DNA from: Trichocoleus sp.
Lineage (GTDB): Bacteria > Cyanobacteriota > Cyanobacteriia > Elainellales > Elainellaceae
Reading direction: 5' to 3'
Assembly (NCBI GenBank): GCA_036702865.1
Contig: DATNQD010000080.1
Location: forward strand, 1 to 57,337
Length of the DNA: 57,337 bases
Shown: one piece after another, positions 51,201 to 57,337 of the stretch
Layout: every line of letters starts with the position of its first letter
Position numbering within the stretch: position 1 is the first letter of the stretch
Made by a program: the position numbers and the translations under genes
Notes under the pieces: generated by a model
Told to the model about the DNA's origin: nothing
The model's database searches: none
What the model saw: the letters and a program-made list of their open reading frames with translations, nothing else

Positions 51201-51402
51201 ACAGCTCTTGATCATTGATGAAGGTTTTGGCACGCAAGACGATCAGGGATGCGATCGACTCATTGCAGCAATTAACGCGATCGCCGCTGACTTTGCCTGC
51301 ATCCTCACAGTGACGCACATCCCCCATCTCAAAGAAGCCTTCCAAGCCCGGATTGAGATTCACAAAACCGAGCAGGGGTCGAAGTTACATTTATCGGTCT
51401 GA
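48268..51402 (+). CDS. sbcC: Exonuclease subunit SbcC
   Basis: GTG 48268 (IPQQLTLKNFLSYREA) is preferred to the TTG nine bases upstream, giving 1044 aa. Walker A CGANGAGKSSLLEAI lies near residue 35, long Gln-rich coiled coils on either side of the zinc hook CPLCDRPLD near 537, signature YSGGEAFRVN near 950 and Walker B LLIIDEGFGTQDDQG near 982. With SbcD it forms a Mre11-Rad50-type nuclease that opens DNA hairpins and ends and trims stalled forks. SbcD is not visible in the window. Confidence 0.9.
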   Translation: MIPQQLTLKNFLSYREATLDFRGLHVACICGANGAGKSSLLEAIVWAIWGESRAITEDDVIHQGTMEALVDFTFQYQQQTYRVIRSRYRGQATTLEFQVQTPNGFRSLTEKGVRATQQLMLRHLKLDYDTFINSAYLRQGRADEFMLKRPGDRKQILADLLKLEQYDELAEQAKEKARHFKAEISILERNLDTFAAQLQQQTSLEIDEAAVRASIQSLQEEQTANRDRLRQLQTTQQQRQTGQQQLSLHQQQQHHLAQDCQRLQQELRSVQQQQQQLGQILQEAETIVAQSEQFQRLQQEEETLAAQFQAHQVAVAQRTQLQQQQQEQVNQLTNQLRQAQLQLETIQQQQQEIQQTLMKVPEIEAALAQLQQARARLTALDQLQMQASPLTQRRQQVQTQLDRAQARLTARLEELQSLRKQLEAQQHSQPRLQRTALKISEQISYLEQRRIYQQQVREKGTERRTFMERLQEQQRKCERELAALDHKLLMLQQEGAGKDKANEERRDAGNQELVQTLLGDAVAQMLVSSPKAAFPPCPLCDRPLDEQHWHLVMERHRLEQKELRDQLWVIREQLTTSDREIRVLRQEYRALEKELEQYGSILERRGQLQQQLQEVIEGQSRLSQVIAEQMELERSLHQQDYATDLHEELRLLDHRLAQLHYDDKDHALARGQVDRWRWAEVKQAELKHAQRRQAQLVERQPQIEATIATLEQQLQATHSAPLQQQIHELDRQLALINYDLERHTAIRQALRQARPWQLRHQELIQAQQHYPQVQARIQELMDLWANRTQTLQAIVAQVKSLETTLAQLPNPEAEIRSLELHMQERRSHLDTQFAQLGRLEQQRQQLEVIQQQQLAVTEQLQALRKQYRVYQELTQAFGKNGIQALMIENVLPQLEAEANQILGRLSANQLHVQFVTQRASRKGSSSAGKLIDTLDILIGDTQGTRPYETYSGGEAFRVNFAIRLALARLLAQRSGTALQLLIIDEGFGTQDDQGCDRLIAAINAIAADFACILTVTHIPHLKEAFQARIEIHKTEQGSKLHLSV

Positions 51403-51434
51403 GCTACAATTCAGCGATGAACTGAATGGAAAAA

Positions 51435-52109
51435 TCAAACGTTCGTAAAATCAGTAGCTGTAATCCGATTTGCTTGTACACCTGTCAAAACGGCTAAGGA
51501 ATCTCGACCTGCCCGAATCAGGGTGTCTCCTCCTTGCTGCACGATCGTTAAATTTCTGAAGGCTAAGCCACTCCCTAACCCAATCTTGTCTTGCCGATCA
51601 AGAAAGTCTGCGATCGTATCCTTGCCACCTCGGCGTCGAATCACAAAGATATCAGTGTCACTACCGCCGTTCAACACATCTTTGCCCTGACCGCCATCTA
51701 ACAAATCTTGACCACTGCCGCCAAACAGCCGATCATTGTCATCTTCACCCAGCAATCGATCATCTCCACTGCTGCCATAGAGCCGATCGCGACCACTGCC
51801 GCCCAGGAGCGTATCATTATCTGCACCGCCGACCAGATAATCATCATTGTTATTGCCTAACAGCCGATCATCCCCGGCATCTCCAAAAAGCCGATCGTCT
51901 CCATCACGCCCGTCAATTCGGTCATCGCCGTCTTTTCCCTCGATCCGATCGTCCCGGTTATTCCCGGTTAGATCGTTATCGCCGTCTGTCCCCAGGCGAT
52001 CGTCATCGTCATCATTATCATCGTCATCGTCATCAAACAGATCGTCATCAAATAGGTCACCAAAAACACCGCCGAAGATGCTGCCAATGCCAATACCGAA
52101 TCGTGCCAT
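51435..52109 (-). CDS. RTX-type calcium-binding repeat protein
   Basis: This 224-aa protein starts with a hydrophobic Gly-rich segment, a run of Asp (DDDDDDNDDDDD near residue 29) and then about eight hemolysin-type repeats of the form GG-x-G-x-D-x-(L/I) (DGDDRIDGRDGDDRLFGDAG; GSGQDLLDGGQGKDVLNGGS), ending with a non-repeat tail (IVQQGGDTLIRAGRD). RTX repeats bind Ca2+ outside the cell and are often exported by type I secretion. No secretion genes are adjacent. It converges on sbcC, with a short ATTCAG/CTGAAT hairpin between (51409-51427). Confidence 0.85.
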   Translation of the reverse strand: MARFGIGIGSIFGGVFGDLFDDDLFDDDDDDNDDDDDRLGTDGDNDLTGNNRDDRIEGKDGDDRIDGRDGDDRLFGDAGDDRLLGNNNDDYLVGGADNDTLLGGSGRDRLYGSSGDDRLLGEDDNDRLFGGSGQDLLDGGQGKDVLNGGSDTDIFVIRRRGGKDTIADFLDRQDKIGLGSGLAFRNLTIVQQGGDTLIRAGRDSLAVLTGVQANRITATDFTNV

Positions 52110-52137
52110 CTCGCTTCCTCAATCTTCCGAATGTTCC

Positions 52138-54033
52138 TTAGAACAATAATTCGGCTGCTGCCGCAATTTGGGTAGAAGGGCTAATACCCCTTGGCAGTTG
52201 ACGCAAATGCACAATCGTTTGTTCCCGAAATGCTTCAACTGAAAAAATCTGCCCTATTTCAAATCGATTATGCACGATGTAGCGTTGTGATACCCCCATC
52301 CGCGAGAGGGATTCTGTCAGCCGGGCTGCCTCTGCAACGATCGCAGATTGGGCTTGAAGTACACCGATAAATTCGGTATGCTGCGGATCTTTGAGCTGCT
52401 TTTGAGCCTGCATAACACGTTGCCGCAGCGTTCGCAACCGTCCCATAAACTCAGTTCGCCCAACCACATTTTGATACTTAATCCAGAGCTTGAAGATCCA
52501 GGCGAGCCAATCACCCAAGGCAGTTGGCATTTCCAGAAACCGCAAGAGATGCCCGGTTGGGGCAGTATCTAAAACAATCAAATCTTGCTCACCTTGCTCC
52601 AAGAGTTCCATGATTGTCATCAGGGACAGCATCTCATCAATTCCTGGCAGCGCTTGTGAGACAATTTGTTTCCATGCTTCAGGACCATAAGCAATTTTCA
52701 GCGAATCGTCGCCTGTTTCACCGCTCATCATCTCTGCCAATTCCCAAAGGTATTCTTCCCGGAATTGCTCTAAAACAACGTGAGCATTAATTTCTTGAAC
52801 ACTTAAATTGGCTGAAAGTGAAGTCGGTTCATGTCCGAATGTCATCCCAAAAGCATCACCAAGGGAATGGGCTGGATCGATCGAAATCACCCGAACTTTC
52901 TTGTCCTGGTATTTCTGTGCCATTCCCCAACCGATCGCCGCCGATACCGTGGTTTTTCCGACACCCCCTTTACCGCCGACCAAAATTAACCGTCGCCCTT
53001 CTGCCACGAAATCCCCAAAAACAGGCAATACTTTCTCTGGGACTTGGAACGTTTTAACAGCAGCTTCAATGGTGGCTGGAATGGGTTGTGCAACTGTCAC
53101 CTGCTGCATTAATTCATCTAACGCGGCTACTCCGACGGGTTCTCTGCTCTGTTGTGGGATGGCAAATACAGGCTGAGGATCGGCAAGGATGACAAATTTT
53201 TCGAGAAGCTCCTGCTGTTCGCACAATGTGTTCTGCAAGGTTGGATCAGCGCGACTGCCGATCAACCGATTGACAAAGATGCCTCTCACGGGAATTCGCA
53301 GCTCTTTGAGTGCCTCTAAAAACCTTCGAGTTTCCAAATAGCTCATCGGTTCTGCAATGGTCACAATCAGACAAGCCGTTCGGACTGGATCTTGCAAGAG
53401 TTGTCGTCCACTGGCTAAGTCTGCCCTCATTTCAACTAAAAAGCGATCGGCTTCATCAGCGCTGTACTGCCCCGTGAAAGACTGCGTAATTACCCGATGT
53501 TTTTCCTGGAACAAGTCCATTGCCGACAGCAAATTGTCAAGGAAGTCCATCAGCCCAAATAAATTGAGCGTATGTCCACTCGGAGCCATATCAACCACAA
53601 CGCGATCGGCTTCCTGGTCACGCAAAATCCGCTGAATTTCTAAGATGCCCATCAACTCATCCACACCGGGCCAGCTCAGATCCCAAACCGGGCTTAGATC
53701 TTCTCCCTGAACAAAACTGCCTCGCTCGACTAAAAGCTCCAGCACTTTGCCATATTGGGCTTTGAATTCTTGCAACAGTGCCTCAGCATCCAATGCTCTA
53801 ACTTGCAAATTTGGCAAATCAGCCAGTGTACGGGCTTGATCTTCAACAGCCATCTGCAACACATCACTTAACGAGTGAGCTGGATCAGTGGAAAGTAGCA
53901 AAATGCGATCGTCTGGAAATTGCTGGGCTAGCTGCCGCGCAAAACCACAAGATGAGGTCGTTTTGCCAACACCCCCTTTGCCGCTAAACATGGCTAAACG
54001 GAGCCCATCATACTGGTGCATCAACTGGTGCAT
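52138..54033 (-). CDS. Duplicated ArsA/Get3-type ATPase
   Basis: This 631-aa protein contains two ArsA/Get3 halves. The first has FSGKGGVGKTTSSCGFA near residue 18 and STDPAHSLSDVL; the second has VGGKGGVGKTTVSAAIG near 353 and SIDPAHSLGDAFG. Switch motifs are VVDMAPSGHTLNL and VLDTAPTGHLLRFL. There is no arsenite-binding Cys triad. Duplicated ArsA proteins in bacteria are either arsenite pumps or targeting factors; no ArsB, ArsD or ArsR is seen here, so a Get3-like or unknown role is more likely. It is divergent from the Cdc48-like gene and shares an operator-like repeat with it. Confidence 0.85.
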   Translation of the reverse strand: MHQLMHQYDGLRLAMFSGKGGVGKTTSSCGFARQLAQQFPDDRILLLSTDPAHSLSDVLQMAVEDQARTLADLPNLQVRALDAEALLQEFKAQYGKVLELLVERGSFVQGEDLSPVWDLSWPGVDELMGILEIQRILRDQEADRVVVDMAPSGHTLNLFGLMDFLDNLLSAMDLFQEKHRVITQSFTGQYSADEADRFLVEMRADLASGRQLLQDPVRTACLIVTIAEPMSYLETRRFLEALKELRIPVRGIFVNRLIGSRADPTLQNTLCEQQELLEKFVILADPQPVFAIPQQSREPVGVAALDELMQQVTVAQPIPATIEAAVKTFQVPEKVLPVFGDFVAEGRRLILVGGKGGVGKTTVSAAIGWGMAQKYQDKKVRVISIDPAHSLGDAFGMTFGHEPTSLSANLSVQEINAHVVLEQFREEYLWELAEMMSGETGDDSLKIAYGPEAWKQIVSQALPGIDEMLSLMTIMELLEQGEQDLIVLDTAPTGHLLRFLEMPTALGDWLAWIFKLWIKYQNVVGRTEFMGRLRTLRQRVMQAQKQLKDPQHTEFIGVLQAQSAIVAEAARLTESLSRMGVSQRYIVHNRFEIGQIFSVEAFREQTIVHLRQLPRGISPSTQIAAAAELLF

Positions 54034-54082
54034 AATTCCGTCTTCCTGAAAAATTGGGCAGGAATGAAGCGCTGTCCCATCC

Positions 54083-54231
54083 TTTAGTTATCCCTACAGG
54101 CGGTACTTCCTATCAGTTCTTGAGTTCAGAAACCAATCATAGTCGTGGCTCCTCCGGCTTACCCCTGTCCTAACCGTTCTTACCAGAGGCATTAGAAATG
54201 CACGTTTTTCTGAAGAGTTGGGATAACTAAA
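54083..54231. promoter_or_regulatory. Spaced 12-bp inverted repeat between divergent ATPase genes
   Basis: TTTAGTTATCCC (54083-54094) and GGGATAACTAAA (54220-54231) are perfect inverted copies, one near each of the two divergent starts (50 bp before the ArsA-like ATG and 25 bp before the Cdc48-like ATG). The symmetry suggests one regulator controlling both genes. Confidence 0.5.
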
Positions 54232-54255
54232 ACTGAACGATCGCGGTATACGCCT

Positions 54256-56112
54256 ATGAGTGACTTATTTAAAGGCTTTGAGCAACTGTTAGAGCTTGCC
54301 AAAGTCTTAGAAGAGAAAATGGAGAAGGGGGAAATCAAAACGGATGTTCAAATTAATGCTCGCAATTTAAGCAATATTCCCCGTCAAGGCGGCATTCCTC
54401 GCACAGATATTGGCACAAGTCGGATTCGCCCCCATCCACCCACTAACACGCCCACTCCAGCAACTAGCGCTTCTGATCCAGAAGATGACGTTATTCCTCC
54501 CTCCAATGGTGACGATCCCTCAGAGCCTTCCTTGAAGGATGTAGGTGGCTTAGGTGAGGTTTTAAAAGAACTGCGAGAGATGGTTGAAATTCCGCTCAAG
54601 CGTCCTGATCTGTTGAATCGAATGGGACTGGAACCACCAAAAGGGGTGCTAATGGTTGGGCCGCCCGGAACTGGAAAAACGCTGACGGCTCGTGCACTTG
54701 CTGATGAGTTGGGTGTGAACTACATTGCGATCGTCGGTCCTGAAGTGATGGGCAAATACTACGGTGAAGCAGAAGGACGGCTCCGCAGCCTATTTGAAAA
54801 AGCGAGTAAAGCGGCTCCCTGCCTACTTTTTATTGATGAAATTGACAGCCTTGCCCCCGATCGCTCCAAGGTGGAAGGCGAAGTTGAAAAACGCTTGGTT
54901 GCTCAACTCCTGAGCCTGATGGACGGATTTGCTAAATCTAAAGGCGTGATTGTTCTGGCAGCCACAAACCGTCCTGATCATCTTGATCCGGCACTGCGTC
55001 GCCCCGGCAGGCTCGATCGAGAAGTTCAGTTCCGCGTCCCCGATCGCGATGGTCGTCTAGAAATTCTCAAGATCCTGACTCGCAACATGCCGCTAGATGC
55101 AACAGTTGATCTCAACGCAACAGCGGATCTAACAGTTGGTTTAGTCGGAGCCGACCTGAAAGCGGTTTGCCAAAAAGCGGCATACACTGCCCTCCGTCGC
55201 CAGGTTCCGAACCTCCAATCTGCCATTCCCGAAAACATGACTGTCACGCAAGTCGATTTTCTGACAGCGATTAAAGAAGTCAAGCCGTCAGTGCTGCGAT
55301 CGGTCGAAGTGGAATCCCCAAATGTGGCTTGGGATGAAATCGGTGGGCTGGAAACCGTTAAGCAAACTTTGCAAGAATCGGTGGAAGGGGCATTACTCTA
55401 TCCAGAGCTTTATCAGCAAACTAAGGCAACTGCTCCCAGGGGCATCCTTCTCTGGGGACCACCGGGAACTGGAAAAACCTTGCTGGCTAAGGCAGTTGCA
55501 TCACAGGCGCGGGCAAACTTCATTGCAGTGAATGGCCCAGAACTGCTCAGTAAGTGGGTGGGTGCAGCCGAACAAGCCGTGCGTGAACTCTTTACAAAAG
55601 CCCGTCAAGCTGCTCCCTGTGTTGTATTTGTCGATGAAATTGATACGCTTGCTCCGGCACGCGGCAAGTTTCAAGGCGATTCAGGCGTGAGCGATCGAGT
55701 TGTCGGACAACTGTTAACAGAACTAGACGGTTTACAGGGCTGTGCTAATGTGCTGCTTGTCGGTGCAACCAACCGCCCCAATGCCCTCGATCCTGCCCTG
55801 CTTCGTGCCGGACGGTTAGATTTACAAATCAAAGTTGATCTACCGGATCTCCAGAGCCGTCTGGCAATTCTTCAGGTACATAACGTCGATCGTCCCCTCG
55901 AAGGAATTGCTCTGACAGCTTGGGCAAATCGCACAGAAGGCTGGAATGGTGCTGATCTTGCTCTATTAAGTAATCAGGCTGCTCTCGATGCCATCCGTCG
56001 CTACCGTGCAGAAGGACTGGCAGACCCGACCACGATCCGCATCACCAACGACGATTTCACCTCTGCCTATGACCTGCTCTCCAGCCAGCGTCATCGTTCT
56101 CAACTGCCTTAG
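54256..56112 (+). CDS. Cdc48-like double AAA+ ATPase
   Basis: This 618-aa protein has a short N-terminal part (about 1-90; helix plus Pro-rich acidic linker), then two AAA+ modules. The first has [15 protein letters not shown] near 136, [14 protein letters not shown] and [18 protein letters not shown]; the second has [16 protein letters not shown] near 401, [12 protein letters not shown] and [18 protein letters not shown], with arginine-finger regions intact. This is the type II AAA layout of Cdc48/VCP, without the usual N-domain. It probably unfolds or remodels proteins. It lies just upstream of the gas-vesicle locus, so a role in vesicle assembly is possible but not shown. Confidence 0.85.
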   Translation: MSDLFKGFEQLLELAKVLEEKMEKGEIKTDVQINARNLSNIPRQGGIPRTDIGTSRIRPHPPTNTPTPATSASDPEDDVIPPSNGDDPSEPSLKDVGGLGEVLKELREMVEIPLKRPDLLNRMGLEPPKGVLMVGPPGTGKTLTARALADELGVNYIAIVGPEVMGKYYGEAEGRLRSLFEKASKAAPCLLFIDEIDSLAPDRSKVEGEVEKRLVAQLLSLMDGFAKSKGVIVLAATNRPDHLDPALRRPGRLDREVQFRVPDRDGRLEILKILTRNMPLDATVDLNATADLTVGLVGADLKAVCQKAAYTALRRQVPNLQSAIPENMTVTQVDFLTAIKEVKPSVLRSVEVESPNVAWDEIGGLETVKQTLQESVEGALLYPELYQQTKATAPRGILLWGPPGTGKTLLAKAVASQARANFIAVNGPELLSKWVGAAEQAVRELFTKARQAAPCVVFVDEIDTLAPARGKFQGDSGVSDRVVGQLLTELDGLQGCANVLLVGATNRPNALDPALLRAGRLDLQIKVDLPDLQSRLAILQVHNVDRPLEGIALTAWANRTEGWNGADLALLSNQAALDAIRRYRAEGLADPTTIRITNDDFTSAYDLLSSQRHRSQLP

Positions 56113-56178
56113 TTCCCAACTGCTTTAACAGACACCTCACCCTTCTTAAACCTATTCTTTAATCACACAAAACAAATC

Positions 56179-56439
56179 ATGATGACAGGACAAAACGCGG
56201 ACGCCCGCCAACAAGCACTCCAATTTCTGATCACCAACTTTGTTGCTCAAGGTCATCCTGCTGAATATGCTCAACACATGGCAACCACTGCCATTTTCCA
56301 GGCAGATTTGGAACTGCGAAATGCTCAAATGACTCGGCTCCTAGGCTGGCTTAAACAAGAACACAGCGATATCTACAATACAGCGATCGCCGTTGTTGAA
56401 GGAACGCGTGAGGAATTCGAGCGGCGGGTTCAGGAATAG
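56179..56439 (+). CDS. Hypothetical protein, 86 aa
   Basis: This mostly helical, acidic protein reads ARQQALQFLITNFVAQGHPA, then TAIFQADLELRNAQMTRLLGW and ends in EEFERRVQE. No known motif, membrane segment or Cys is present. It follows the Cdc48-like gene by 66 bp on the same strand and precedes the gvpA promoter region. It could be an adaptor for the AAA+ protein or a gas-vesicle accessory protein; both are guesses from position. Confidence 0.65.
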   Translation: MMTGQNADARQQALQFLITNFVAQGHPAEYAQHMATTAIFQADLELRNAQMTRLLGWLKQEHSDIYNTAIAVVEGTREEFERRVQE

Positions 56440-57196
56440 TCAAACAGCTTTATCGCTGAATCCGGGCTAAGTTTGATGCTACTGAACAACCACAATTCCT
56501 GTTCCAGTTAATAATTGTGAATGAGCTCATCAAAACGCCCGGGCTAAGTTTCAAGCTAAACGAAGATTGTTAACAGATAAATTTATCTCCTCAATCTTCA
56601 TATTTATCCTACGTAATCTAACGTAGGCTTTAACTGTTTCTATGAATGTATGGTCAATCTAGAAATGCTGTTTTCAGCTCATTTCTTTTATAAGAAGCAA
56701 TAGAAAATCGCTATAATCCGATTAAGAAACAATATTCTTATAGCAAAGCTAAAAGTAGAAAGTTTGTCTTTGCTCTATTAAGCTAAATTTTTAATTGAAA
56801 TTACTCGTCACGAAAGCTATAAATTCTACTGCAGAACAGTTGTAGCGATCGGCAGCTTAAATTAAATCCTGATAAATATGTTCCTTCTAATGAGTGACTG
56901 AGCCTCTTTTAGAAGATTTTTGTTATTTAAAAAAGCGATCGAGCTAATTTATATCTCTAAAGACGACCTCTCCAAAGTTTGAACTATCAGGAATATTAAG
57001 GGTTAAGTATTTTCAATAAATGGTCGTAAATATACTGAGACAATTTAACCGTTTCAAAACATTTTCAGCATTTACTCTATGCTGGGTTAAGTATTGAACC
57101 TCCTATTCTTGTTGATGTAAGCCTAGCCCCATAAGCAGATCACCGCTGAGGCAAGGTTATATCCACAGAAGTTTGTAATTTACATAGGTGGTTCAC
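56440..57196. promoter_or_regulatory. AT-rich regulatory region upstream of gvpA with repeats
   Basis: No gene is seen. It holds: direct repeats CCGGGCTAAGTTT at 56462-56474 and 56539-56551; GAAGATTG/CAATCTTC arms (56562-56569, 56592-56599) around a perfect palindrome AGATAAATTTATCT (56575-56588); a hairpin CCTACGT/ACGTAGG (56608-56614, 56621-56627) followed by CTTT, probably the terminator of the upstream genes; and direct repeats GGGTTAAGTATT at 57000-57011 and 57084-57095. The last pair is 102-197 bp before gvpA and may be activator sites. Confidence 0.5.
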
Positions 57197-57337
57197 ATGG
57201 CTGTTGAAAAAGTAAACTCTTCCTCGAGCTTGGCTGAAGTAATCGATCGCATCCTTGATAAAGGGATCGTAATTGATGCTTGGGTTCGTGTTTCTTTGGT
57301 TGGTATTGAACTACTAGCAATTGAAGCTCGCGTCGTT
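57197..57337 (+). CDS. gvpA: Gas vesicle structural protein GvpA, 3' end outside the window
   Basis: ATG 57197 with AGGTGG six bases upstream starts [20 protein letters not shown] and continues through [20 protein letters not shown] to EARVV, the highly conserved GvpA N-terminus, for 47 codons to the window edge. GvpA is the small hydrophobic protein that forms the ribs of the gas-vesicle shell and gives buoyancy. The rest of the gene and probably the other gvp genes lie to the right. Confidence 0.95.
   Translation, partial: MAVEKVNSSSSLAEVIDRILDKGIVIDAWVRVSLVGIELLAIEARVV

Overview
The window comes from a cyanobacterial chromosome. GATCG-rich HIP1-like octamers are scattered throughout, and the protein families are typically cyanobacterial: a CyRepA1-type Rep, a PTPA-CTERM protein, DUF4079, a DUF2227 metal-binding protein, NdbB-like and CtpA/B/C-like proteins, and GvpA. 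A filamentous or Leptolyngbya-like organism is plausible, but the species cannot be read from the sequence.

Region 1 (about 1-19,908) is accessory DNA. The left edge holds a truncated NUDIX hydrolase and a GFA-family protein that may be cargo or flanking chromosome. From about 1,086 to 19,908 lies an apparent integrative element next to a tRNA-Val(UAC) gene. Its modules are: a minus-strand recombination cassette (RecT/Bet-like annealing protein, coiled-coil partner, GIY-YIG nuclease); a three-gene toxin-antitoxin-like operon (XRE regulator, small RNase-like protein, DUF2283); an overlapping nine-gene operon of small, partly membrane proteins ending in an FtsK/HerA-type translocase fused to an HNH-like zinc domain; cargo (frameshifted PTPA-CTERM protein, GvpU-like protein, zinc-ribbon membrane protein); an XRE regulator facing a large palindrome with overlapping divergent promoters; a replication operon (ASCH protein, zinc ribbon, 985-aa CyRepA1-like Rep); and small genes leading to a tyrosine integrase beside the tRNA. 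Integrase, Rep and a single FtsK-type translocase together resemble actinomycete AICEs or other tRNA-targeting elements. No relaxase or type IV secretion genes were seen.

Region 2 (about 19,983-43,530) looks like core chromosome: DUF2227 protein, class II aldolase, an Hsp70-like protein downstream of a very acidic coiled-coil protein, DUF4079, a GAF histidine kinase, a PatZ-like acyl-CoA synthetase/acetyltransferase, a transketolase/phosphoketolase-like enzyme, an NdbB-like dehydrogenase, a HAD protein, IspG, a C-terminal processing protease, signal peptidase I and a lipoprotein. A ten-A run holding the heptamer A AAA AAG at the end of the acidic protein would, after a -1 shift, fuse it in frame to the Hsp70-like protein.

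Region 3 (about 43,720-48,155) is a two-gene unit: a STAND NTPase with an NfeD-like N-terminus and TPR tail, then a protein joining an unknown N-terminal domain, a SAM methyltransferase and a YbaK/ProX-type aminoacyl-tRNA deacylase domain. This architecture is the best candidate in the window for an undescribed sensor-effector system. SbcC follows.

Region 4 (about 51,435-57,337) has an RTX-repeat protein, a duplicated ArsA/Get3-type ATPase, a divergent Cdc48-like double AAA+ ATPase, a small protein, a 757-bp AT-rich regulatory stretch with direct and inverted repeats, and the first 47 codons of gvpA, so a gas-vesicle locus starts at the right edge.
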